Positions 18,052 to 28,197 of a DNA stretch of 64,000 nucleotides are shown here, piece by piece. The first letter of the stretch is position 1, and each line of letters opens with the position of its first letter. The notes beneath the pieces were generated by a model. It did no database searches. It was not told the DNA's origin and saw only the letters and a program-made list of their open reading frames with translations. Both the position numbers and the translations under genes were made by a program. The DNA is from an uncultured Clostridia bacterium. Its GTDB lineage: Bacteria > Bacillota > Clostridia > Lutisporales > Lutisporaceae. The stretch is from contig CALGKJ010000061.1 of assembly GCA_937930535.1 (NCBI GenBank), positions 51,671-115,670 of the forward strand, in the 5' to 3' direction.

Positions 18052-19101
18052 CTACGCCTTTACAGCCCAACGCAATTTAGCAGAACGAGCCCGCCCGTTG
18101 GCTCTGCATTCTTCTTGTGAAGGCAAAATAGGACCGGATGATATTTCACGATATACGCCTGTACGGAAAAAGTGTTGAAAAGACTTTTTCACCAGACGAT
18201 CTTCACCTGAATGAAATGAAAGTATAGCAACCCGCCCACCCTCAGCAAGGGCATCAGGAAGTTTTTCCAAAAACTCATATAAAACTTCAAACTCTTTATT
18301 AACATCAATTCGCAATGCTTGAAAGCATCGCTGGCAGGATTTTTTAATTTCATCCTCCTTATTTTTCGCTGGAGTAAATTTTAGAGCATCCTTGATAATT
18401 TGTTGAAGCTGTGTTGTTGTTGATATATCTGTCCCTTTTCTAATCTCGGAAATAATGGCGCGAGAGATTGCTGCGGAATGAGGCTCATCCGAGTTTTCTA
18501 TCAATATACCTTGTAATTCATCTAGTGAAATAGTTTTTAAACGAGCTGCGGCAGATATACCTTTTTGGGGATTCAGCCGTAAGTCTAAAGGTCCTTCCTT
18601 CTTAAACGAAAATCCTCTTTCAGGATTGTCTATTTGCATAGAAGAAACACCCAAATCTGCCAATACAAAATTTAATGGACCTGATTCAAAGACAACCTGA
18701 TTTATTTGAGAAAAATTCATTTGCCTTATGGTTAAAATTTCGGGGCCATAACCTAGGCGTTCTAAACGCTCTCGGGTGCGGGGCAATTCAATAGGATCAA
18801 CATCAGTTGCATACAAATGCCCCTTTGAGTCTAAACATTTAAGCATTTCTAAAGTATGACCGCCATAACCCAGTGTTGCATCTAATCCAATTTGTCCTGG
18901 GGTAATCTGTAAGAATTCTAATATTTCATTAACGCAAATTGAACGATGCATACCAGCAGGGGTACTTCCCTTTTGGATAACCTTTGTTATAGTATCGGCA
19001 TATTTTTCCGGTTGCAGTTCCTTATATTTTTCGTTAAAAGCTTTGGGATGAGTGCCTTTATATCGAACACGTCGCTGATGCTTTTGCTCTTGATTATCCA
19101 T
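18052..19101 (-). CDS. RsmH-like 16S rRNA (cytosine-N4)-methyltransferase, stand-alone paralogue
   Basis: 349 residues, longer than the usual 310 or so. The family motifs are clear: DATLGYGGHT near residue 96 (SAM site), LADLGVSSMQIDNPERGFSF, GPLDLRLN and ILSFHSGEDRLVKK near the end. The canonical SFHSLEDR reads SFHSGEDR. There is a basic N-terminal extension of about 45 residues (QKHQRRVRYKGTHPKAFNEK). Housekeeping rsmH sits in the division and cell-wall cluster; none of those neighbours is present here. It may be a second copy with a changed target or a resistance-type rRNA methylase. The start ATG lies behind GGTGGAG. Confidence 0.8.
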   Translation of the reverse strand: MDNQEQKHQRRVRYKGTHPKAFNEKYKELQPEKYADTITKVIQKGSTPAGMHRSICVNEILEFLQITPGQIGLDATLGYGGHTLEMLKCLDSKGHLYATDVDPIELPRTRERLERLGYGPEILTIRQMNFSQINQVVFESGPLNFVLADLGVSSMQIDNPERGFSFKKEGPLDLRLNPQKGISAAARLKTISLDELQGILIENSDEPHSAAISRAIISEIRKGTDISTTTQLQQIIKDALKFTPAKNKEDEIKKSCQRCFQALRIDVNKEFEVLYEFLEKLPDALAEGGRVAILSFHSGEDRLVKKSFQHFFRTGVYREISSGPILPSQEECRANGRARSAKLRWAVKA

Positions 19102-19344
19102 TCTTTCTCCACCTTTTTTATTATCTTTTGTAATAGTATTACAAATCGTATGATATCAAATACAGCGGATAAAAGCAAACTCATTGCCGCTGTTTACATT
19201 AAAATGCTATAATCAAGACATCATAATGCTAATTAAAGAAAAGCCCAAAGGGCAGAGCTATATGAATTGAAAATAGTATAATGCCTTTTGAAGCTTTGGG
19301 ATTAATGGAACAGAAACAACATAAACAAAGGAGTTATTTGTTAT

Positions 19345-20313
19345 ATGAATTTTTATTTTGCACCAATGGAAGGTTTGACTGGGTATATTTATAGAAATGC
19401 CCATAATACTTTCTTTAACAATATAGATAAATATTTCTCTCCGTTTATTATTGCAAATCAAAGCGAAAGCTTTAAAACTCGAGAGCTAAATGATATTCTG
19501 CCTGAAAACAATCAAGGACTTGTTTTGATTCCCCAATTACTAACCAACAAGGCAGAGGATTTTATTCACACATCAAGGAAGCTAAAGCACCTGGGATATA
19601 ATGAGATAAATCTAAATTTAGGGTGTCCTTCCGGCACTGTAGTTTCAAAAAACAGGGGATCTGGATTTCTTGCAAAGAGAGAGGAGCTTGATGTGTTTTT
19701 AGACGAAATTTTCTCTCAATCGGTAACAGAAATTTCGGTAAAAACCAGAATAGGCAAAGAACAGCCAGAAGAATTTTATGCTTTAATTGAGATATTCAAC
19801 AAATACCCTATAAAAGAGCTTATAATTCATCCTAGGGTTCAAAAGGATTTTTATAAAAATAAGCCTAATCTGAAAATTTTTAAGGAAGCCTTGATAATGA
19901 GTAAAAATCCCGTTTGCTATAATGGTGACATTTTTACCGTGGAAGCTTACAAGGAGTTTTCAGCGGATTTTCCTAGTGTAGATACTCTGATGATAGGCAG
20001 GGGGCTGCTGGCTAATCCTGAACTGATAGGCGATATTAAAAACAATATTAAACTGGAAAAAGCTTTATTAAAGGACTTCCATGACAAAATATATAATGAT
20101 TATAAAACAGTACTTTTTGGAGATAGGAATGTATTGTTCAAAATGAAGGCCTTATGGTTTTATATGATTTCAGTGTTTTCTAATAATGCAAAATATGCAA
20201 AAAAAATTAAGAAATCAGAAAGACTACGTGACTATGATGAAGCTGTTTCAAGCTTATTTCGAGAACAGGACGTTTTAGAAAGCTATGAAAAAAACCTTGT
20301 TTTTAAGGTTTAA
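19345..20313 (+). CDS. tRNA-dihydrouridine synthase family protein
   Basis: 322 residues. It opens with the FMN-binding motif FYFAPMEGLTGYIYRNA, carries the catalytic Cys in LNLGCPSGTVVSKNRGSG, and continues with VKTRIGKE, IIHPR, CYNGDI and IGRGLLANPELI, all in Dus order. These flavoproteins reduce uridines in the D-loop or variable loop of tRNA. Length is normal. It is divergent from the rsmH-like gene and may share a transcript with the gene 38 bases downstream. Confidence 0.9.
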   Translation: MNFYFAPMEGLTGYIYRNAHNTFFNNIDKYFSPFIIANQSESFKTRELNDILPENNQGLVLIPQLLTNKAEDFIHTSRKLKHLGYNEINLNLGCPSGTVVSKNRGSGFLAKREELDVFLDEIFSQSVTEISVKTRIGKEQPEEFYALIEIFNKYPIKELIIHPRVQKDFYKNKPNLKIFKEALIMSKNPVCYNGDIFTVEAYKEFSADFPSVDTLMIGRGLLANPELIGDIKNNIKLEKALLKDFHDKIYNDYKTVLFGDRNVLFKMKALWFYMISVFSNNAKYAKKIKKSERLRDYDEAVSSLFREQDVLESYEKNLVFKV

Positions 20314-20351
20314 TAAAATGAGTTAAGAATGTAAATTTATAGGAGGAATAT

Positions 20352-20927
20352 ATGGCGTGGAGTAAAATGAAGCAGCTTCTGGAGAGCTTTCTTTGTCCTG
20401 AGTTATATGGAAGGGTTGAATACAGCTCAACCAGCTATCGTTATTTACCTGATAGATCAGGACTTTGTTATATTACGGTAGATAAAAAGCATGTATTCAA
20501 TATGAGTGATGTAACTACCTCAATCAGATGGTATCAGACGGAGCAGGAAATAAAGAACGATCCAGACATTCAAATTCCTATCAGCAATGAAGAAATTGAG
20601 GCGGTTAGAAAAGATACCAAGGGGACAGTCCCGGAGGAACGTCTGCAAGTAATTGCAAGAAATAGAAAAATATCAGAACATGCAAAGGAGCTATTGTCAG
20701 CACAGTCGGCATTAAGCAAATCAAATTTTAATGTTGCAGCAAATAAGTTTTTATCTATTTCTATAGAAGAAAGCATAGATAGCAGTGATATCTTATTGAA
20801 TGTTTTGGCTTTGGTGGACAGACGAGTTGGAAAAAAACGACTTTTAAATATGAGTGAAAAGATAAAGCTGAAACACCCCATTGTGCAGTATTTTTATAAG
20901 CTGAGACTTATAGGGAACAAACTCTAA
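20352..20927 (+). CDS. Uncharacterised protein (SF0329-like)
   Basis: 191 residues, soluble, no signal peptide. The N-terminal part (WSKMKQLLESFLCPELYGRV, then RSGLCYITVDKK) resembles the uncharacterised SF0329 family as I remember it; the C-terminal half is helical. GGAGG lies 6 bases before the ATG. It follows the dihydrouridine synthase gene closely but no functional link is known. Confidence 0.6.
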   Translation: MAWSKMKQLLESFLCPELYGRVEYSSTSYRYLPDRSGLCYITVDKKHVFNMSDVTTSIRWYQTEQEIKNDPDIQIPISNEEIEAVRKDTKGTVPEERLQVIARNRKISEHAKELLSAQSALSKSNFNVAANKFLSISIEESIDSSDILLNVLALVDRRVGKKRLLNMSEKIKLKHPIVQYFYKLRLIGNKL

Positions 20928-20943
20928 AACTCAAAAAATTTTT

Positions 20944-21012
20944 CGTTAAGAGTTGCTAATCTCTTTATGAGAAACAACTGGAAAAATTCAATTTTGAAGT
21001 TGTTTCTCTATA
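20944..21012. repeat. Dispersed palindromic repeat, copy A
   Basis: GAGAAACAACT (20969-20979) pairs perfectly with AGTTGTTTCTC (20998-21008). It is preceded by GTTAAGAGTTGCTAATCTC. A near copy lies at 23168-23234 and an inverted one at 28932-28971. It is located between convergent genes. Confidence 0.7.
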
Positions 21013-21042
21013 GTACGTTGTAATAGAATTAGATAGAATAAA

Positions 21043-22302
21043 CTACCTCCTAAGAGTATTTACAATCACCTTTGCACAATCTCTTGCACCGTTTTCAGCA
21101 GCGATATTTTTTGCAAGAGCCTTTGCTTTTGTTTTAACTTCATCCCGAACAGCAAAATTAATTGCTTGGGCAAGGTTGTCAGAGGTAAGTGTCTTTATTG
21201 GAATAGGCTTTGAACCAACACCCAAGTCATAAGCTCTATATGCCCAAGCATGCTGATCGTTGGCAAAAGGTATAATAATACTAGGTACACCCGCCTTAAA
21301 GCCTGCCGAGGTTGTTCCTGCACCGCCGTGGTGGCAGACTGCGGAAACTCTCTCAAACAGCCATGAATGAGGTATACTGCCGATGGCAATTACATTGTCG
21401 GGAAGCTTGTTAAACTTGCCCATTCCGCAAATGATACCGCGTTTACCGCTTTTAGCCAGCGCATTTATTATCAGCTTGGATAAGGCATCCTTTTGATCTT
21501 CCTGGAAAACACTTCCGAATCCTATATAAATAGGCTTATCACCAGTATTTAAAAAGTTCGATAGCTCCGCAGAAGGAGTATATTCAGTTTGTTCTTCAAC
21601 AAACCAATACCCCCTTTGATGAATGTTTTCATTCCAATCACTAGGCCTTTTAAAAACAAAGTTACTGCATGAAACAACAGCAGGATGCTTTTTATCTGTG
21701 TGGCGTTCAAAGGGACATCCAAAGTTCTTAGGAATACTGCCAAATTGCTTTTTCCAATAGCCTTTTACAGAATCCTTTGATGCCAGCCAAAGCATACTCT
21801 GAAGCAGCTTGTAGCTGATAATATTTCTAAAAGCAGTAGACTTCGTCCTTCCATACTGAATAACAGAGGTCTGCTCCTTTGTTTTGTGCATGGGAAATGG
21901 AGACGCTAAAACAGAAGGTATTCCAAGCTTTTCAGCGGCGAAGTAACCCATGGTGCAGCCAGGGTGATAAATGATTAGCTCACTTCCTTCGCAGGCTGAG
22001 TAAAATTCATTGGCTATAAGAATTCCATATTTTTTCATTTTATTAAATGCTAAAAGCATTTTTACAAGATTATCTGCTGACGATGCTTGTTTAAGCAGTT
22101 TCTTATCAACATTAAGAGACTCAAAATCAGCCTGAATAGGGTAAAAATCTATACCATAGCTTCTAATAAAGCCTTCAAAATCACGCATGCCTGTGATACG
22201 AACATCTTTTCCTAACTTTTTAAGCTCCATTGCAAGAGCTATATATGGCTGAAAATCGCCACGAGAACCAGCACAAAGAATTGTAATCATATTTATGTCC
22301 AT
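21043..22302 (-). CDS. UDP-glycosyltransferase, MGT/GT1-like
   Basis: About 419 residues. The N-terminus MITILCAGSRGDFQPYIALA and the C-terminal donor motif HHGGAGTTSAGFKAGVPSI followed by PFANDQ are those of GT1 enzymes that glycosylate lipids, sterols or macrolides. The frame is open up to 22362, but only the inner ATG codons (22302 or 22290) give a family-like N-terminus, and none has a good ribosome site. The gene is divergent from a TetR regulator, which suggests drug- or lipid-induced expression. The acceptor is unknown. Confidence 0.8.
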   Translation of the reverse strand: MDINMITILCAGSRGDFQPYIALAMELKKLGKDVRITGMRDFEGFIRSYGIDFYPIQADFESLNVDKKLLKQASSADNLVKMLLAFNKMKKYGILIANEFYSACEGSELIIYHPGCTMGYFAAEKLGIPSVLASPFPMHKTKEQTSVIQYGRTKSTAFRNIISYKLLQSMLWLASKDSVKGYWKKQFGSIPKNFGCPFERHTDKKHPAVVSCSNFVFKRPSDWNENIHQRGYWFVEEQTEYTPSAELSNFLNTGDKPIYIGFGSVFQEDQKDALSKLIINALAKSGKRGIICGMGKFNKLPDNVIAIGSIPHSWLFERVSAVCHHGGAGTTSAGFKAGVPSIIIPFANDQHAWAYRAYDLGVGSKPIPIKTLTSDNLAQAINFAVRDEVKTKAKALAKNIAAENGARDCAKVIVNTLRR

Positions 22303-22408
22303 GCCCTGTATTCTGCACAAAACGTAATGTAAGAAATTGCATGGACTCGGCACCCCTTTCACATATATTTCTAGTTTCTTTCAGCCTTTTCATCCTCTCC
22401 TTGAATTG

Positions 22409-22486
22409 TCCGACAACGTGTTGTATATTTACAGTATACGTATATTTGAAGTAATCATCAACCGACAATCAAATGGTCAGTGTCGG
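22409..22486. promoter_or_regulatory. Operator candidates between the glycosyltransferase and tetR
   Basis: The half-site CCGACA occurs at 22410 and 22462, and its complement TGTCGG at 22481. The last two form a palindrome centred at about 22474, just before the tetR ribosome site. ACAACGTGTTGT at 22413-22424 is a further near-palindrome on the glycosyltransferase side. These are likely binding sites for the adjacent TetR protein. Confidence 0.5.
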
Positions 22487-22505
22487 ATTTTGAGGAGATG
22501 AAATA

Positions 22506-23069
22506 ATGAATAAACAGCCCGAAATAACAGCACAGACAAGAAAAAATTTAATAGACGCATTCTGGTCTTTGTACTGCGAAAAAAGAATCGAAAAAATAAC
22601 TGTAAAAGAAATCACACAAAAAGCAGGCTATAACAGAGGAACCTTTTATGAGTATTTCACTGATGTTTACGATGTGCTGGAGCAAATAGAGCAATTCCTG
22701 ATACCAACACTAAATGAGTTGCCTCCAATTACTATGCCTGACAATAACATGGGAATGCCTGTTGATGTATTTTTAAAGCTGTATGAACAAAACAGCAAAT
22801 ATTACTCTGTTTTGCTTAGCGATAACGGCGACCCTGCTTTTGCAAGCAAACTGAAAAATTCGACTAAGCCTATGCTTAAACAGGCATTCTCAAGAAACTA
22901 TGACTTAGATCCTGTAGAATTTGATTTTATTTTAGAATATGTACTTTCTGGAATGATTGGTATAATGAGTTATTGGTTCAGACAAGACAAAATACTGCCG
23001 GCAGAGAACTTGATTGCACTAATGTATGATGTTATGGAAAATGGAGTTATGAAACGTTTATCAAGGTAA
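22506..23069 (+). CDS. TetR/AcrR-family transcriptional regulator
   Basis: 187 residues. The helix-turn-helix reads ITVKEITQKAGYNRGTFYEYF (spanning residues 31-51); the remainder is helical. GGAG lies 8 bases before the ATG. It is divergent from the glycosyltransferase gene with repeated CCGACA half-sites in the gap, so it probably represses that gene and itself. Confidence 0.83.
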   Translation: MNKQPEITAQTRKNLIDAFWSLYCEKRIEKITVKEITQKAGYNRGTFYEYFTDVYDVLEQIEQFLIPTLNELPPITMPDNNMGMPVDVFLKLYEQNSKYYSVLLSDNGDPAFASKLKNSTKPMLKQAFSRNYDLDPVEFDFILEYVLSGMIGIMSYWFRQDKILPAENLIALMYDVMENGVMKRLSR

Positions 23070-23167
23070 ATGAAATAATAAAACAATAATAATTCAAGTA
23101 TAGTCCCTATAGTAATATTGCGATATAATTGTTTTAGATAATCTACTCTAAACCTAAAAATACTTTT

Positions 23168-23234
23168 TGTTAAGAGTTGCTAATCTCTTTATGAGAAATA
23201 ACTGGAAAGTTTTATTTTGGAGTTGTTTCGCTAC
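23168..23234. repeat. Dispersed palindromic repeat, copy B
   Basis: Same order as copy A: GTTAAGAGTTGCTAATCTC, then GAGAAATAACT (23193-23203) facing AGTTGTTTCGC (23221-23231). Two arm bases differ from copy A. It lies just upstream of recQ. Confidence 0.7.
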
Positions 23235-23309
23235 ATAGGGAATATTTATATATTAAATCAAAATTTGCAATATACAAAGCTAAATCGTACCAGCAAAGGA
23301 GATAAATAC

Positions 23310-25595
23310 ATGGATATATACGGTTCATTAAAAACCTATTTTGGATATGATGAATTCAGAGTAGGACAAAAAAAGCTTGTAACAGGCATATTGGATGGAA
23401 GGGATGTACTTGGAATAATGCCTACAGGCGGCGGCAAGTCCTTGTGCTACCAGCTTCCGGCTGTTATGCTGGAGGGAATTACTATAGTCATTTCTCCGCT
23501 GATATCACTTATGAAGGATCAGGTTGATTCGCTGAACGAAATAGGTGTAGCGGCAACCTTTATAAATAGCTCACTGGAATATGAGGAATTTATTTTCAGA
23601 ATAAATGAAATCAGGAAAAATAAATATAAGCTGGTTTATGTTGCTCCAGAGCGATTAAATACCACCGTATTTGTTGAACTGACCAAGAAGATAAAAATAT
23701 CACTGATTGCTGTTGACGAAGCACACTGTATCAGCCAATGGGGACATGATTTCAGACCAAGCTATATTGAGATACCCAAATTTATTGAATCATTGGATAA
23801 AAGACCTGTAGTAGCCGCTTTTACTGCAACAGCTACTAAGGAAATAATAGAAGAAATAAAAAAGCTTATTAATTTAAAAAACCCCATAGAATGTACAACA
23901 GGCTTTGACCGTCCTAACCTATACTATCAGGTTGCGAAGCCCGGGAATAAGTATTCATATCTGATAGATTATTTAAAAAATAACTATCAGGATGCCAGCG
24001 GTATAATATACTGCTCCACCAGAAAAACAGTAGAAGCATTAACCAAAAAACTACAGGAAAACGGCTTGTCAGCAGTCGGCTACCACGGTGGAATGGAAGC
24101 CGAGGAGCGTCAAAAGAATCAGGATGATTTTATATTTAACAGAGTCAGAATCATAATAGCCACCAATGCCTTTGGAATGGGAATAGACAAGCCGGACGTA
24201 AGGTTTGTTATACATTACAATATGCCTAAAAACATGGAAGCCTACTACCAAGAAGCTGGCAGAGCAGGCAGAGACGGTGAAAAAAGCCAATGCATACTTA
24301 TGTACTCCCCAGCAGATATAGTAAAACAAAAGCAGATAATACAAATGGACAGCGTATCCGACACAAGAGAAGAGCTGCAATATAGAAGCTTGCAGCATAT
24401 TATCGACTACTGCAATACAAACGACTGCTTGAGAAATCAGATACTTGCTTACTTTGGGGAAACATCTGAAAAAGATAAATGTCATAACTGCGGAAACTGT
24501 CTGGACAAATCTGAAATGGTGGATATAACAGTAGAAGCCCAGAAGATAATGTCCTGTGTATATAGAGTAAACGAAAGATACGGAGTAAATGTCATTATAC
24601 AAATATTGAGAGCATCAAAAAACAAAAAGCTTATAGAGCTTGGACTTGACAAGGTTTCTACCTACGGAATAATGACAGACTACAGCGAAGTAGGATTAAA
24701 AGAAATAATAATGAATCTTGTATCCAAGGGATATATGAACATCACCGCAGACAAATACCCTATTTTAAAGCTTACTGTAAAAGCCAGAGCAGTTCTAAAG
24801 GGTGAGGAAAAAATCTTCCATAAAAAACACCTAGTAGAAAAGCAGTCAGCAGAGGATGAAAAGGAAGCAAAAACTAATAAAAATGTCGGAGACAATTTTG
24901 ACAAGGAACTGTTTGAACGACTCAAAAAGCTCAGATTTTCCATTGCACAGCAAAAAGGCTTGCCTTCTTTTGTAATATTCCACGACAACACATTAAAGCA
25001 AATGGCAGCATATATGCCAAAGGATAAGGAAGCATTTTTAAATATAAATGGTGTAGGACTCAAAAAATACGAAAGCTATGGAGAAGGCTTTATAAAGATT
25101 ATAAACGATTACTACACAGAAACGGGAAAAGAAGCCGTAATATCTCCAGAGGAACAGCCGAAGGCTCCAGCAAGGGCAAGTACCGATAAAGAGAAAAAAG
25201 AGGACAGATACAAGTTGACTTATGAATGCTACAGCGAAGGTTTGTCTCTAAAGGAAATTGCTGCTGCAAGAGGCTTCACAGAAATAACAATAGTGGAGCA
25301 TTTGCAAAAATGTGAGCTTAGCGGTTTGACAGTAGATTGGGACAGATTTCTACAAAACAAGCAAAATGAGGAACTGATATTGCAAGCAATAGACAAGGTG
25401 GGTCTGGAGCGATTGAAGCCTATTAAAGAGGCATTGCCGGAGAATATCAGCTATGATGAGATTAGGGTGGTTATTGCTAAGGTAAGACATTTGGAAAATA
25501 TAGAAATAGAGTTATCTCAAATAGAAAGAAAAACTCCACCCAAGGAAGTTTTGGGTATTTTACAAGCCGAGAAAAATAAAAAAACATCTACATAA
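23310..25595 (+). CDS. recQ: ATP-dependent DNA helicase RecQ
   Basis: 761 residues. Helicase core with MPTGGGKSLCYQLPA (Walker A), AVDEAHCISQWGHDFRPSY (motif II and the RecQ loop) and QEAGRAGRDGE (motif VI). Then the RecQ zinc module (CLRNQILAYFGE, CHNCGNC), a winged-helix region, an HRDC domain (QKGLPSFVIFHD) and a C-terminal helix-turn-helix segment (GLSLKEIAAARGFTEITIVE). It unwinds recombination and stalled-fork structures. The ATG behind AAGGAG is chosen; the frame is open further upstream but that part overlaps palindromic repeat B and has no ribosome site. Confidence 0.95.
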   Translation: MDIYGSLKTYFGYDEFRVGQKKLVTGILDGRDVLGIMPTGGGKSLCYQLPAVMLEGITIVISPLISLMKDQVDSLNEIGVAATFINSSLEYEEFIFRINEIRKNKYKLVYVAPERLNTTVFVELTKKIKISLIAVDEAHCISQWGHDFRPSYIEIPKFIESLDKRPVVAAFTATATKEIIEEIKKLINLKNPIECTTGFDRPNLYYQVAKPGNKYSYLIDYLKNNYQDASGIIYCSTRKTVEALTKKLQENGLSAVGYHGGMEAEERQKNQDDFIFNRVRIIIATNAFGMGIDKPDVRFVIHYNMPKNMEAYYQEAGRAGRDGEKSQCILMYSPADIVKQKQIIQMDSVSDTREELQYRSLQHIIDYCNTNDCLRNQILAYFGETSEKDKCHNCGNCLDKSEMVDITVEAQKIMSCVYRVNERYGVNVIIQILRASKNKKLIELGLDKVSTYGIMTDYSEVGLKEIIMNLVSKGYMNITADKYPILKLTVKARAVLKGEEKIFHKKHLVEKQSAEDEKEAKTNKNVGDNFDKELFERLKKLRFSIAQQKGLPSFVIFHDNTLKQMAAYMPKDKEAFLNINGVGLKKYESYGEGFIKIINDYYTETGKEAVISPEEQPKAPARASTDKEKKEDRYKLTYECYSEGLSLKEIAAARGFTEITIVEHLQKCELSGLTVDWDRFLQNKQNEELILQAIDKVGLERLKPIKEALPENISYDEIRVVIAKVRHLENIEIELSQIERKTPPKEVLGILQAEKNKKTST

Positions 25596-25681
25596 AGGTT
25601 CAGGCTTTACAGCCTTTAAAAGGCGGATTATAAAAGATAATAAGTATCTATATAATGAGTTTAAGGAATTTATTGTATAAT

Positions 25682-25733
25682 AAAGAACAGCAAAAAACGA
25701 GGACAACTATCCTCAAGATTTGCTGTTCTTTTT
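25682..25733 (+). terminator. Terminator of recQ
   Basis: A 13-bp stem AAAGAACAGCAAA with TTTGCTGTTCTTT carries a small inner stem (GAGGA with TCCTC) and runs into TTTTT. It lies 86 bases after the recQ stop. The rest of 25596-26039 is AT-rich and non-coding. Confidence 0.85.
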
Positions 25734-25999
25734 ATATCAAAAAACCGAATGGTCAACTGCTGCATTTGTCAATAATTCAAGGTAAAAGTCTAATGATAAG
25801 TTTACAAATACAGTTTCAAGGGTATTATAAAAACACATGCCTAAACCCAAATCCGTCAGGTACTATAAGTAGTTAAAATGATATGAATATATGAGAGCCT
25901 TTTGGCGCAATATGGATATACGTGAATTCATTTCCATGGTGGGAAATTTGTCAATATTGTATACTGACATTATGTTAATATAATTAAATTTATTGTCTT

Positions 26000-26042
26000 G
26001 GAGGTGAATTGTACAACTTTACAAGGTTGTACTAATTAGATG
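26000..26042 (+). promoter_or_regulatory. Ribosome site separated from its ATG by a hairpin
   Basis: The ribosome site GGAGGTG (26000-26006) is 33 bases from the ATG at 26040, too far for direct use. Between them a 7-bp perfect stem (GTACAAC at 26011-26017, GTTGTAC at 26026-26032) can fold and bring the two to an effective distance of about 11 bases. An in-frame TAG directly before the ATG excludes an earlier start. An 8-codon frame from TTG at 26009 to TAA at 26033 also lies there. Confidence 0.55.
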
Positions 26043-28082
26043 GGGTTTAAAAGCATACGCACAATTACATTTCTAGCTACAGTACCATTCATTATAGCTT
26101 TAATATCTATATCTTTTGTAAGTTATTTATTTTCTACTTCTTACCTCAACACGGAAATATATCAAAAAATGGATTATCATCTCGGGTTATCTGCTAATAC
26201 TATCAACAGTAAATTATTAGCCCAAGGAAAAATAGTTGAAGGTCTTGCAAGGCATTATGAATCAACGCAAGCTTCAAAGACGGAAGATGAATATGTAGAA
26301 TTAGTAAAAAGAAGTATAGCTACAGACGAAGGTTTGCTGGGATCAGGCATATTTGCGGAACCTTTTACATATAACGGGGATTTAAAGTACTTTGCCCCTT
26401 ATGTTTTTAAGGAAAATGGCAAACTTGTGTTTGTAGATAGCTGGGATACCCCAGAAGCAGATTATCCTAGCCATGACTGGTATAAAACAGGAATAAATGC
26501 ATCCAAAGCCTCAATATGGACTACTGCATACTATGATGCACCTACTAAGACATCCATGGTATCAGTTATAGCTCCATGTTACAATAATAGTAAATTTATT
26601 GGTGTTGCAACTGGTGATATTAGCTTAACATCCTTTCAGGATGAAACATCAAAACTAAAGCCTACAAAGCATAGCTGGGCATTTCTACTAGATCAGGATG
26701 GAACTTATCTATCCAATCCTGATGCTGGCAAAGTTATGAATACAAAAATAACAGACGACAAAGACTCAGGCTTATCAAATTTATCTGCATCTTTGTTAGC
26801 CAAAGGTGAAATTTCCAAACCTTTAGAATTTAGTAAAGGCAATGTAGGCTATAAGGTTTTTTATAAGAAAGTTCCGGAGACTCAGTGGACGTTGGCTTTC
26901 GTAGTACCAGAGTCAGATTTGAATAAACCGGTCCTAATGTTATTGTACAGACTTATTCCAATCATTATATTATCACTGCTATTATCATTATCTACATTTT
27001 TTGTTTTTATAAGATATATTAACAATAATATTACAAAAGTAAACACTTTGTCGACAAATATGGCTAATGGTGACTTTACTATTGATATTGATACCAAATC
27101 ACAGGATGAACTGGGACAAATGGTTAAGGCTATGGGGGCAACGAAAGAGCACCTGAAAAATATAATAACTCAGGTAATAAGCAGAACGGGAACAGTGGAA
27201 AAGGATTTTGGAAAGGTAAGTGATTCCATAGATAAGGTTTGTGTAGAAATAAACAATACAGCATCGACGGTTCAACATATCTCAGCAAATATGGAAGCAT
27301 CTAGTAAGGAGATTAGCAGTACATCTGATCTTTTTATGAAGTTTGTTAATGACATAACTGACGAGTCAGAGCAAGGCAAAGCTGTAACTGTAGAGATATA
27401 TAACAGAGCACAGAATTTAAAAGATAGTGCTAAAATTGCTCACCAGAAAGCAAACAGTATTTACGACCAAAATAAAGCGTCTCTTAATGAATCTATAAAA
27501 AACTCTAATGAAGTTGAAAAAATAAATATACTTACTAAATCGATATTGCAAATATCTGAACAAACAAACTTGTTAGCCTTAAACGCTGCTATAGAAGCTG
27601 CAAGGGCTGGAGAAATAGGTAGAGGCTTTGCTGTTGTAGCAGATGAGATCAGAAAGCTTGCTGAGCAATCTAAAAATGCGGTTACAGAAATACAAAGTGT
27701 TACAATAAAAGTTATAGGTTCAGTAAAGCATTTAGCTGCAAGTTCAGAAGATATTTTAAACTTTATTGATACACAGGTTCTTAAGGATTATCTATCGTTG
27801 GTAGATACAGGGGAGCAATACAGCAAAGACGCTGAATACTTTAATAATCTAATTACACAGTTTAATTATAAAACAGAAGAGCTTAATAAAATTGGATTAT
27901 CAATAGTAGGTGGTATAAATAAAATAGCCGCTGCAGTAGCAGAAGGCGCCGCTGATACTCAAGATATTTCAGAAAGAACAGTAACAGTCATTCAGCACTT
28001 CGACTTAATTCAAGAGCTTATGAAAAATGGACAGACTAATTTAAATGAATTAAGGGGACTTGTAAACACGTTTAAAATATGA
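26040..28082 (+). CDS. Methyl-accepting chemotaxis protein with dCache-type sensor
   Basis: 680 residues. Membrane helix near residues 10-30, an extracellular Cache-like sensor of about 250 residues (contains SHDWYKTG and WTTAYYDA), a second helix near 300-325, a HAMP segment ([18 protein letters not shown]), then the cytoplasmic signalling domain with the conserved tip [19 protein letters not shown]. It senses a small ligand outside the cell and controls CheA. The ATG at 26040 is forced by an in-frame stop just upstream. It is a single gene with its own terminator. Confidence 0.93.
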   Translation: MGFKSIRTITFLATVPFIIALISISFVSYLFSTSYLNTEIYQKMDYHLGLSANTINSKLLAQGKIVEGLARHYESTQASKTEDEYVELVKRSIATDEGLLGSGIFAEPFTYNGDLKYFAPYVFKENGKLVFVDSWDTPEADYPSHDWYKTGINASKASIWTTAYYDAPTKTSMVSVIAPCYNNSKFIGVATGDISLTSFQDETSKLKPTKHSWAFLLDQDGTYLSNPDAGKVMNTKITDDKDSGLSNLSASLLAKGEISKPLEFSKGNVGYKVFYKKVPETQWTLAFVVPESDLNKPVLMLLYRLIPIIILSLLLSLSTFFVFIRYINNNITKVNTLSTNMANGDFTIDIDTKSQDELGQMVKAMGATKEHLKNIITQVISRTGTVEKDFGKVSDSIDKVCVEINNTASTVQHISANMEASSKEISSTSDLFMKFVNDITDESEQGKAVTVEIYNRAQNLKDSAKIAHQKANSIYDQNKASLNESIKNSNEVEKINILTKSILQISEQTNLLALNAAIEAARAGEIGRGFAVVADEIRKLAEQSKNAVTEIQSVTIKVIGSVKHLAASSEDILNFIDTQVLKDYLSLVDTGEQYSKDAEYFNNLITQFNYKTEELNKIGLSIVGGINKIAAAVAEGAADTQDISERTVTVIQHFDLIQELMKNGQTNLNELRGLVNTFKI

Positions 28083-28150
28083 TTAAAATTAAACCAGCCT
28101 ATCGGCTTTACTAGCTAAAAATACAGGATGCGGTATTGCAGGGTTGAGGA

Positions 28151-28197
28151 AAAAAAACAAATAGTAAGGACAAGCCTCCTTACTATTTGTTTTTTTT
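28151..28197. terminator. Two-way terminator after the chemoreceptor
   Basis: A perfect 14-bp stem ACAAATAGTAAGGA (28157-28170) with its complement at 28177-28190 is flanked by seven A bases on the left and a T-run on the right, so it can stop transcription from both sides. The minus-strand micro-gene ends inside it. Confidence 0.9.

Noticed and set aside
24069..24602. Minus-strand frame of 177 residues inside recQ
   Set aside because: It lies fully within the helicase core, which has all motifs intact; the frame has a Tyr/Phe-rich composition typical of a shadow frame.
25655..25876. Plus-strand frame of 73 residues after recQ
   Set aside because: It runs through the recQ terminator stem and has no ribosome site.
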